Part shown: piece after piece, positions 35,031 through 45,229 of the stretch
Layout: each line of letters begins with the position of its first letter
Position numbering within the stretch: position 1 is the first letter of the stretch
Assembly: GCA_009602735.1 (NCBI GenBank)
Contig: WELA01007774.1
Location: 37,799-101,404, forward strand
DNA length: 63,606 nucleotides
Source of the DNA: Mesotaenium endlicherianum
Lineage: Eukaryota > Streptophyta > Zygnematophyceae > Zygnematales > Mesotaeniaceae
Direction: 5' to 3'
Made by a program: the position numbers and the translations under genes
Notes under the pieces: generated by a model
The model's database searches: none
What the model was told of the DNA's origin: nothing
The model's input: only the letters and a program-made list of their open reading frames with translations

Positions 35031-38000
35031 CTAAGGAACACTGATCTCGCGTGCAGCAGGCGCATCGAACCTGCTCATGTCTCCTCCCAACGAAGCTATG
35101 TCATTCGTCGAGGACGACATGTTGTTGCCCTGCGCCGTCGGCGCGACGGCAGCAGGGCCCCCCTGGCTGGCCGAGCGGCGGTGCCCATGGTGGTGCCGCT
35201 TGCTCGGCTCTCCCCGGCTCGACGACGAGCCGTGCACCAAGTTGGCAGAGGCCACGCTGGGGCTAGGTGCATGCGCGTGCGCGTGCACATGCGCATGAGT
35301 GTGAGCAGCAGACTGAAGGACCAGGCCGGTCGCCGTCGCTGCCGTCTTGCTGGCATGCCGGGAGCTCGACCTGTCGCCCTCGCCTCGGTGGCGAGACGCT
35401 GTGGCAGCCCCCCCGCCGCCGCCACCTGGCTCTGCGCGGTCGCGCTCGCTGCGGTGGTGGGAGCTCCGGCGGGTCGCAGCCGACGACGACGCAGGCGGCG
35501 CAGTGGAGCGGTGCGTGTGGCGCGACGAGGACGCCGGCCGCAGGCTCCTGGACGAGTGGTGATTGGATGGGCCCAGGGCGGCGCGTGCGATGTTGTCGTT
35601 GGCCGCCTCGTGCAGCGACACCGGCTTGAGCGGCTGCTTGTTCAGATACACCAGGTGCGGGAGCAGACCTGCAACCACCTCGGCCCGCGCGCCATCAAAG
35701 TCAGACATCTGATTGACCTCGAAATTGCGCATGGAGGTTCGTTTGTAGGCCCAGTCAAAAGCCCAGAGTCTGGGAACAGGTTCACAAGATTGTGTGCCAC
35801 CCAAAAGCGTGTGCCTCAACCTGAGCAGACCCCCGCGATCTTGCACGTCTCCCACAGGCTGACAATAGCTCTCGGAAGCTGCAAGGGACCCCTGATACTG
35901 CGCAAGAACAAACTGAGCGTATGCACACTATGCACACCATGCATGCAGGCCAAGGTGGGGCGGAATCTTCTGCTCACCGCTGATGTAGCGGCGGAAGGCG
36001 TCGGCGCCGAGGTTGGTGTGCACGGGGTTGCCCGTCAGGTCCAGCGCCTGCATGGACGCGTAGTTGGCCGCCAGCTGTCCCAGGCCCTTGGTGGAGGTGA
36101 TCTTGTTGCGGCTGACGTCGAGCACTGACAGCTTCAGCAGGCGGTGCAGCCCGTCCACGTCGCTGATCTTGTTCCCCGCCAGGTACAGCTCCTGCAGCGC
36201 CGAGCATCCCGCCAGACCTGGTGGCCCTCACGCGCACGCGCACGCGCACACGCACACGCACAAACACACATGCATATTAGGCTCTGCAAGACTGCAGGAG
36301 GCACAACAGGGTGGGGTTCCCTTCCAAAGCCACTAACGCAGGGAGAGAAGCAAGGCTGCTCCTCGAGAGAAGGCAAGCCTCCCTCTCAGCACGTAGAAAG
36401 GTCAAGGTGGTAACCACGAGCCAATCCTGTCACGACACGACATGCCATACTCTCACGCACCCTCATGCCTTTGCAGAAGAGCATAGCAGATGCTCTGCTG
36501 CCGTGGAGCAGGCAGCAGCCAGCCCACCGCAGTGGTGCAAGGAGCGTGACAGCGATAAAACATGCAAAACAGGGAGGGCAAATGTTGTCGGCTCCCTCAC
36601 CGGCCGACTTGCCGCTTCCGATGGAGCGGATGCGGTTGTTGCTCAGGTTCAGCACGCGCAGGCGCGACAGGTCACGCAGCCCCTCAATCGCCGCGATCTG
36701 ATTGGACGACAGGTCCAGCCAGTGCAGGCCACGCGGCAGGCACCCCGCCGGTATGCGAGCTGCAACCCAAAACCCCCTCCCAAGCAAGCAGCCGCAGCAG
36801 CAGCAAGGGATAGAGAGAGAGAGTCAGACAGGTGGCGCAGACTGGCATTCCCAGAGGCCTGCTGATAGTGACGCATGAATGCACGCACGCATGCATGCAA
36901 TCCACCCAATAATCCATCCACGCACATTCGGCCGGGAGGACAGCGCTTCAATTCACACACGACCGGTGCTCAACCGTTGTGCCCAGACAGGGTATGAGGT
37001 GCGCATGTATGCTCGCGCATGCCATTGCTCGCCGCTCAGAGCGGGCCCGAAGTTGCAGTGAAGAGTGCGTGCCAGTCTACTACGCACAATCCGGACTTGA
37101 AGCACCCTTCCCACCACCACCATGCGATCCATCAGTCAGTCAGCAGTCAGTCTCCCAAGGGCAAAAGGCCTGCAGAACTCCATGCAGACTGACGGGGGCG
37201 CGCACGCTTGCAAATAGGCATTCTCAGACAAACTACACCCGGCTGCTGCTGAGCAGACACGGAACACACACTGCCAGCTCCCGCCTCTTTGGCATACCCC
37301 AAGCACACGAAGCCAAAGAAGCAAAAAACCACAAGAAGCATGCCACCAATGCAACGCGCCTAACAAGTTGGACCAGGTCTGCCTGCAAGTAACCACCAGG
37401 TAACCGAGGATAGGGCGGGAGGGAGGAGGGAGGAGGGAGGAGGGAGGAGGGAGGAGGGAGGAGGGAGGAGGGAGGAGGAAGGCTCACTGATGGAGTTGCG
37501 CGAGAGGTCGAGCTTCTTGAGGGAGTGGAAGCCGGCCATGACGGGCACCACGTGCAGGTTGCGCGCGCACAGGTACACGCTTGTCACGCCGCGGTCCAGC
37601 GTGCGCAGCACCGAATTCGCGTGTGCCGTGTCCAGGTCCACCAATCCCCTCGCGTGATCACTCTCCATCCCGCCGTTGCCGCTGCCGTAGCCTGCCAGCT
37701 GGCCGGTGCTCCGCACCCTGGAGGCAGCTGTCAGCGCGTTGGCTGTGGAGAGCCCCGCCAGCTGGTCGTCCTCTTCCTCCTCCTCCACCGCCGCCTCGGC
37801 AAGCTCCTCCCCCGCGCTCAGGGAGCGCTGAAGCCTGCCAGCTGGTACACCAGAGGTGCTGCCAGGCGTGCCGGGTGCTGCCGATCTGGCAGCAAGCAAG
37901 CTGCCACCTCTGGCAGCAGCAGCAGCCTTTGCTAGGCCCATGCCAGGAGTCGCAGGACTGAAGGAGCCCCCCTCCCTCCCTGGCCCGCGGCCCCCACCAA

Positions 38001-40290
38001 CCTCGAAAGAGAACTCGACGGGGTTGAAGTCGTCCACAACCCCCTCCTCCGACCATGCCTGCGGGCCTTCCGGGCCCTCCAAGCCTATCGAGCTCACCCA
38101 CTCTTCCACGCGGGCCATGCTTGGACGGTCCAGATGCACTGTCAACCTCACAGGCTTCTTGCTGGCCCCCATAATACCCGACCCCGAGAGAGCGCCAGGT
38201 ACACTGTACCCGGTCTTTGTTGTTGTCATGGCCCCAGCGCCAGGTGCAGGCGCAGGCGCAGGTGCAGGTGCAGGGACAGGCGCAGGTGCAGGTGCCTTCT
38301 GGGCTTCCACGCCACTTGTTCCCTTCTCTCCTCCCTGTTCGATCTCTGCAACAGCCCCCGCTTGATTCTCCGAGACGTTCAGCTTTGAGCCGGTGGAGGC
38401 TGCCCTCCTGAAGACGAGCACCCGGCTTTTTTTGCCGCCGCCGCCGCCGCCCGCCGAGGCTCTGCCACCAGGCAGCAGAGCGGTGTCCGACGCGGCAGAG
38501 CGCTCCCCCGCGCTCTGATTGTCGTCCGACTGGCTGCCGAGCGCCTTGCCCTCCAGGGCTGCCAGCTTGCGGTTCTCGAAGCTGCCCTCCTCCAGGGGGG
38601 TGCCCTGCAGAGCGAGCGCGTCGAGCTGGCCCGTGCTGCTCCCGTTGCGCACCAGGAACGCCTTCCACCACGGCTTGCGCTTCTTGTCGGCCGCATCGTA
38701 CATACTGTCGCTCAGGCTCAAGTTCAAGTTGCCCAGAGAGAAAGCCCCCGGAGCGCCAGCGGCATGGGAGGACAGGGACAGCGTCGCAGCGGCGGCACTC
38801 AGTCCGTTGATCGGGTGCACGGATGTGGGGGAGGGCCCAGATGGCATGGATGATATGAGCATGAGCTCACGGCCGTCGGCATCTGGGCCAGGGCCAGCTG
38901 TCCTGCTGTCAGAGGCCAGGAGAGCACCGGCGGTACCATCTCCACTGGAGGGCCTGGCTGAGAGTGAGAGGCTGCCCTGCACGGCCAGGTCTGAGGGGGT
39001 GTCGTCGCCAGCAGACTGCAGGCTGCGGCGGACCCCTCCGAGGTCCTCCACTCTCTCAGCCCTCTCCTCCCTGAAGCGTCGCCCGCCAGGGTAGGAGTTG
39101 GAGTTGCCGCTGTCGCTGCGGCTGTAGCTGCCACACGGGTCGCGGAAAGTGACGCCGGGGTCGCTGACGTGGCCGTCCCCGGTTCGATCCTCTCTGCCCT
39201 CGTCCCTGCTGTCGTACCTCTCCACCATCTCACTCCTGGAGGGCGATCTCGGCGCCGACCGCGAGCGAGATGCATCCTCGTCGTACTGCGAGTTGCTCAC
39301 GCGGCCCCAGGTGGAGGCATCTCCTTGCAGAGAGGCGCTCGCCATTCTGCCATCCGCCTTCTCATTGAATGCGCTCTCAGGGCCACCGCTGCCGGGAGAT
39401 TCAAGAGCCTGGCCTCCTTCCTGCTCTGCATCTGCTCGCTTTGCAGCAGACTCGGGGCCGCTGCTTTGGATGTCATCGTATATGTCCTTGCCTCCCACTG
39501 ACTGAGCGGTGTTTTCAGAATCCCTGGGAGACTGCTGATAGTAGACACCGGGATCGCTGACATGTCCAGGAAGCTCCAACTCCTCAACTGCCATACCAGC
39601 GCCCACCGAAGGCGTAGCTTGGTTCCCCTCAAATCGGCTCCTGCTTGCCCTCTCTGAAGGTGAAGGTGAGGCCACAGATCTCCTGGGGCTCCCATAGTAC
39701 CTCGCAGAGTCCTCATCCAGCAGCCCCCTCCCCTTTGCGCCATGTCCTGGGGAGGAATCGAACGACTGCTCGTACTCTGAGAGAGTATGCTCAAGCCCGA
39801 TGTCATGCCCATGGCCATGCTCGACTCTTATGTCCTCGACACCCCTTCCAGCGCCCAGATCCTCGTCTTCCTCAGCCTCCTCATCATACTCGCGATCCTC
39901 GTCCTCATCAGCCACATACCTTCCCACACTGCCAGGGCCTTCTTCTCCAGGGCTTTCACTGGACTGCGTAAGCTCAGGAAACACTGGTCCTGCACTCAAT
40001 CCGGTAATCGCAGCATCGGCTGCATCGATGCTTGCAGCTGAAGCATGCAAGGGCATGCTCTCTGCAGAAGGGACGCTCTCCGCAGCGAGCAAGCCTGCAG
40101 CTGCAGGAGTGCTATCCGGCGAATGGTGTGCAGCAGTTGCAGAATCAGAAGCTGCCCTCGGAGTTACATGCCCAGATTTAGCAGGACTCATATTGCTCTG
40201 CGCCTCACCCAATGAGGGAGCAGACCTGTTCCTCGATTCCCTCCCTACCGATTTCCCCGTGAAAAACGAGAACATGCTCAATTTGCCCAT
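35031..40290 (-). CDS. Leucine-rich-repeat protein (At1g78230/At4g03260-like, SDS22/dynein-light-chain-type LRRs)
   Basis: Exons in transcript order: 40290-37488, 36759-36613 (or to 36601), 36217-35978 and 35668-35031, in phase; about 1275 aa. The large first exon is mostly disordered: Ser/Gly-rich with an acidic EDEDRE segment, GHVSDPGV twice, KKRKPWWKAF, an Ala/Pro dipeptide run and an EEEEEDD cluster. The C-terminal quarter has LRRs: HSLKKLDLSRNSI, GLHWLDLSSNQI, LRVLNLSNNRI, LQELYLAGNKI, LSVLDVSRNKI and LGQLAANYASMQALDLTGNP, capped by LLPHLVYLNKQ. The tail is Ser/Arg/His-rich (HTHAHVHAHAHA). LRR order and the cap match plant proteins named outer-arm-dynein-light-chain-like; their function is unknown to me. 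I chose the Met at 40290 (MGKLSMFSFFTGK); an in-frame Met at 40338 is also open. Confidence 0.9.
37418..37480. repeat. (GGGAGGA)n 7-bp repeat at an LRR-gene 5' splice site
   Basis: About nine units of GGGAGGA on the plus strand lie immediately inside intron 1 of the LRR gene, about 8 nt from its donor (37487). On the transcript this is a CCCTCCT pyrimidine run. The plus strand has regularly spaced G triplets compatible with a quadruplex. Confidence 0.9.
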
Positions 40291-40338
40291 GGAGCCTGTC
40301 CTTGTGCTCCTGCACTCGGAAGTGAAACCCCTCTGCAA

Positions 40339-41786
40339 TCCCGCCCTCTACGAGACCACCCTTGCCCCAATTACCCACCAAAACCTTGCCACCCAATTCG
40401 CAGGTACAATTAAACCTGCCTTCGTCGCACTCCCGGCACCAACACCTCTTGACACTAAGAGAGTCAACCATTAACCACCTCCTGAACAATGATGTAGCAG
40501 GTAGTGCCACCAATATAGCAGAGGAAACGACCTTCCTATTCTCCCAAGTGGCTGATTTTTTTGCAGTCAAAGACAACGGGTCTACGGCACGCCACCCAAG
40601 ATTGACTCCTCTGAATCTCCCCAGCAGACCTACATTTGAGCAGGGACTTTACCAAAACGACGGTAACCACTCTTAGCCGTAATCAACAGAGACTCCTTGG
40701 ACCATGCGGCACATCCTCCAAACGTGGGAGTTCTCCTGCACTCTCAATGGAATAGTAGCTGCAACTGACGAGAGCAGAATTGCTCGCCAGCACACCTGCG
40801 AGCAGGTGCTGCTCTCCCTCGAAGCTGGAAGAGAGGCCAGAGTGAATGGCTGATGCACCCGAAGGAGCGCACAAATTGGGAATTATCCCGACAACCTCCT
40901 AAATCCTGCGGGAGATCCTGAAACGAGACACAGAAGGCCTGACAACCCCGTAGAAACAGTAAAGATTTCAGTCAAGGCTGTACAGCAACAACTACACACA
41001 TCCTACAACAACGGACGTAACCCATCAACACGAATATGACTCATAAGCAATCTTTGAACATGTACAAACATGAGCTTGTTGTCCAAGAATGATGGTAACT
41101 ATAAACACAGAAAGCTTGACATCCCGTAGTATACTTTGCCGCTCAGTTATAACATGAAATAGACACTCACATCGCTTGACCCTACATGCACTTGTGTAGC
41201 CCGAGTGACAAAGCAAAGGACTATACCTCGTCAAATCAACCTCTTGAATTCCAAGCCGGCAAAATTAACGCGTCTAACACAAAACTCCTAGGCGAACTGA
41301 GATAAAAGGCTGTCAATTACTCATATTAGACATAGCCTCCATGCGCTGGAGGAAGGCAATGTGTGTACGCTATGTAGGGTGGGAGATAGGCGATGTGTGA
41401 CAATCTCTTGCCTTAGTGGCGGTGAACAGTACTCGATGCTAGGAGGCTGTTTCGAGGCCCACCGTTAGTCTGTCTGGCTTCATGAATGTGCCTGGAGGAC
41501 AGGGTTTTGCAGCTGGCCAACACTCCTCGTGACGACGAACGAGGACTTGCCGCTGCCTCCCGCGATTGACAAAAGCGATATTTCCCACCAGTTCGGAATA
41601 TCTTACGCGATTTTCCGGCCAATTGCACCAAATTAAGCCTACTTAGAGCCATATGAAGGAAACAACATCCAGCTACTTCATAGTTTGAAGAGGAATCGAA
41701 CGGTCTTCAACCGTCTTTTAGTCAGAAGTCTTCGTTGGTCTTCAAAATGAAAGACCAGCCTGGGTGAGCCTGGGTGAATCGGCTCC
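40339..41786. promoter_or_regulatory. Upstream region of the LRR gene
   Basis: Lies 5' of the LRR gene and should contain its promoter and 5' UTR. GC declines steadily to the right, into the AT-rich island. No ORF is convincing and no specific motif was assigned. Confidence 0.4.
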
Positions 41787-41794
41787 CTCTCCAC

Positions 41795-42034
41795 CATTGG
41801 GGGAAAACTCTCTTCGAGAATCCGGGTGAAATAGCGCCCAAAATTCAAGGTTTTAAATTAGCGCCCTGAAATCAAAATGTTAAAATTATTACAGTGAATT
41901 AGTGACCTTTAATGTAACAAATATGTATAAATAGCGCCCTGAAATCAAACTTGGGAAATTTAGTGACAAGATTCAAAAATTTAAGGCTCCGAATTCAAAG
42001 TCTCGGAAAATTAGCGCCCAGTTTCCCCCCAATG
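41795..42034. mobile_element. 240-bp hAT-type MITE with 8-bp target-site duplication
   Basis: The element begins CATTGGGGGAAAACT (41795) and ends with the inverted equivalent: the reverse complement of 42020-42034 reads CATTGGGGGGAAACT, one mismatch in 15. It is bordered on both sides by the identical octamer CTCTCCAC (41787-41794 and 42035-42042). An 8-bp duplication with short terminal inverted repeats starting CA is typical of hAT superfamily insertions. The interior is AT-rich and non-coding, with repeated AGCGCCC/TAGCGCCCTGAAATCAAA subterminal motifs. Too short to encode a transposase, so non-autonomous. Confidence 0.88.
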
Positions 42035-42042
42035 CTCTCCAC

Positions 42043-43772
42043 GCTTTCAAATGCATTTGAATGCTTTGTAAATCACGTCTACGCATAAAGTTCGTACATA
42101 GTCACCATCTTGTCAGTGGTCACCATTCCCCTTCAGTCCACTGGAGGCCAAATTCTGTTGTGGACGCCGGACGGGCGTCATCTAAGAGGCGTTTAGTGCG
42201 AGGTGGATGGTAGTGGATGTTCCATAATTTCACTGCTGCTCTCATTGGCAATTCGTCTGGAGGAAGCCGTGCAAGCTGCCGGTCAACCTGGGGTGCGAAG
42301 CAGAGGACCGCGCCGTCTGGCGCGCTGCCTAAAGCAATCTGCTGCAAGCTCCTGCAAGCTGCAGGAGCGCACCAGTCGCAGCCAGTTAGCACCCCATGCT
42401 GACCCTGGTTGAAACTATTCATCTCTCCGTTGCAGCTCCGTTGCAGCTCTTTCTGGTGCGTGCCGTATGATGTGATGCGGAGGCATACTCTAAAAAAACA
42501 ACAGATCCTAAATGGGCAAAAATAGCGCTGGCCGTTTTTCTTATTATCCGTTTAAAATGGTAAGTGGCGGTTACAGTTTATCTGGCAAATGTTCCATTCT
42601 ATTGCCATTCTGGCTGCACATTACATGTCTTCAGCTTCATGGGTGCGGTGCCATTCAGTAGGATTTGCCATTTGCAGTGTAGCATGGTAGCATATTCGCA
42701 ATTGGGGTGAGTCACTTGGTGAGGTATTGTTTTTAGTCAAAACAAATCCGTGATATAAAATATAAAATAAATGTTAATTGTTGCAAGCAATAGATTCTAG
42801 ACTGCATGCTGATGTTACCAAGAAGAATAATAAAGAATGCAACTCGTCGGCAAGCCTAGTTGTAAAATACGGATACGGCTCACACGTATGGACGTACCGA
42901 CCATCCATACGGTACGTGGTTCACGGGATAATACGTTAGAATTCGTTAAAATACGCGCCTGTCGGTTATTTAAACCAATTTTTGTCTTTAAAACGTGCGA
43001 CATCGTGCGAGTTTGACACGTATAGTCGTGCTCTTGAAATTTTCACGATGGAACCCGTAACTGTTGACTCATAAGCCTACACGCATAGCCATTGACAGCT
43101 ATGAATCGTGGCAACTCACAAAATCACAAACGCTCTTGTTTCCGTCACACCTTGCCTTATCTCAGCCGGCCCTCACTCTGTTTGAACACCCAAACATTAA
43201 AGAAGTCAGCGGGAAAGTGTCTCCCATCTTCTTGCAAAATTGTTTGCTTTCCTGCTCGCTGCTAAATGTTAGTGTGTGCTCATGTTCTACGTTCTTGTTG
43301 TAGTGAACATTGATATCCGTATCTCACTGCCTTATCTTTTGCTTGCCCAATCACCAATTTCCACTGAGTCAGTACGATGGGCAAGTGCTGGATACCCCTG
43401 CCCATTTTTGTCGCTTCAATTTGGTAAGCGATGTGAACCAAGGTGCATGTCTCTGTAATTTCTAAGCTTCTATATACGTGCTACTCTCGCACACACTCGT
43501 ATTCAACACTTGCTACCTTCATTTACAAGCTCTTATGGCAGATATAGATCTAGATGACTCTCCCTGTGCAGACTTTGATGAATTGCTGACGTTGAGCTTC
43601 CCACGCCTTGCAGCTCTCCTCGTGAAAGGTCATAGGTTTATAAAGTGCATTTTTGAGTTTCTTGAAAGTATAATTTGATTGCATAGTAGTGTAGAGTGCA
43701 TTTTTCTGGTCATTTTGATATAAAGTTCATTGAATTTGGTCAAGTATTGAGAGAGTTATGGATTTCCGAAGT
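42043..43772. other. AT-rich intergenic DNA between two MITE-like elements
   Basis: About 1.7 kb. Contains an inverted repeat at 42885-42925 (GTATGGA...TCCATAC, overlapping CGTACC...GGTACG) and a CTGCAAGCTC/CTGCAAGCTGCAGG cluster at 42341-42370. No credible gene. Confidence 0.5.
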
Positions 43773-43781
43773 TTAATTAAT

Positions 43782-44532
43782 GGGATAAATACATTTTTAC
43801 CACCGATTTTCGCCGTTACACCAACTTTACCATCGGTTTGTGCAAACTGGACAGAATTATACAGATCCTGCCAATTTGGACAAAAATACCACTTTTTCGT
43901 CCCGAACGCTTTAGGATATGTAGCAATGAGAACACAGGCTGTTCTTATCGCTAGGTCCTGTCGGTAAACTCGTGTAAGTAAGATCTGACACGAATGAACG
44001 AGAGTGTGAAGTCGTCGTTATAAATGTGGGATGATTGTTTCCGAGGAGAGAATCTTGGCTTTTTAGACAATTTTTTTGAATTGATATTAATCTGAAAATT
44101 GGAATCCGAAAGTTGAAGGACTGGAGGGGAGGGCCGAAAAACCCTTGGGCCTGGTGAAGGTAACGCTACAGAATTCAAGGTTTTGGATTTTGGTCAAGAG
44201 TTGTAAAATGCAGTATTTTTGGAGAACTTTGAAAGCAATAAATATAGCTGCTCGTCACTGAAAGTGGCCACACGTTTCTTGCTTAAAAAAGACTGTCAGA
44301 AGACATTTGTGTGGAGATAGTTCGCACGACTCGTACTCTTCTTGTACGTTACATATCTCAAAGTGCTCGACGACACTCGCGGTGCAGTGAGAAAGTACCA
44401 GAACAGGTTTGGGACAAAAAAGTGGTATTTATGTCCAAATTGGCAGAATCTGTACATTTCTGTCCGGTTTGCACAAAGCGATGGTAAAGTTGGTATAGCG
44501 GCGCAAATCGATTGTAAACAAATTTCTATCCC
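43782..44532. mobile_element. 751-bp element with long terminal inverted repeats, MULE-like
   Basis: The left arm (about 43782-43915) and the reverse complement of the right arm (about 44400-44532) align over roughly 130 bp. They share ACCAACTTTACCATCG, TTTGTGCAAAC, CTGCCAATTTGGACA and ATACCACTTTTT. Both arms begin GGGATA. The element is flanked by the 9-mer TTAATTAAT (43773-43781, 44533-44541). Long TIRs starting with G and a 9-bp duplication suggest a non-autonomous Mutator-like element. The 9-mer is AT-only and self-similar, so the duplication is weaker evidence than the arms. Interior non-coding. Confidence 0.78.
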
Positions 44533-45229
44533 TTAATTAATTTTGAGGTCGATTGACAACTGTCCTTAATTTGCAGTGAGCGCGACCGTCGGATTGACCG
44601 ACAGCGTCGAGCGATCTAGCCCGTTAGAGTGAACTCAAACCTTCACGTAAGTTCGGCTGACGCGGAGTGCCAACTAGGTCGATTTACCTAAAAGTTTCGG
44701 TTTAGCATAGCGCGTCTGAATTAGTATATTCTTGATATTTTGATGCATGCATGTGGACGTCAAATCGACCCGACACGTCAGATGAGACTGATCTGGCCTA
44801 CTCACGAGTATTCTGGAAGGGACAATTTGACAAACAATAAAGGAAAATCCGTTGCTAAGCGGCCCTCTCGCCTAGAGAGGAGGACTTGGGTCAAAAAACT
44901 ATAAATAGGCATAATTACTTCATTTCTTATTAGTTTTCACTTCTGTAAATTTCTACGGGTTGGTAATGACAAGACCTTTCATCCTACATCATTTTTGAGC
45001 ACTTTCTTGCTAGTCAAACTGTCAAGTAATTTTCCAAAGCTTTCTTAGTGATATGCCGTTGCACTCTTTAGTATGATTGCAACTAGTTCCTTTCCTCGTG
45101 AGTTACTACGCTTCCACTAGGGCACTCTGCCCCTTTCACCTCGGCTCAATTCTGCAGACAAGGGCAAGCGTAAGGCCAATGATGTACAGCCTTCAGAACA
45201 TGACCATGTTGATAAGGTAGAGAAGGTTG

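Noticed and set aside
37658-38671. 337-aa minus ORF overlapping the LRR gene
   Set aside because: Alternative frame of the large first exon, Trp/Gly/Arg-rich, no homology.
42885-42925. Inverted repeat GTATGGA...TCCATAC as a MITE or small-RNA gene
   Set aside because: Stem is only about 7 bp plus an overlapping 6-bp pair, with no target duplication; chance is likely.
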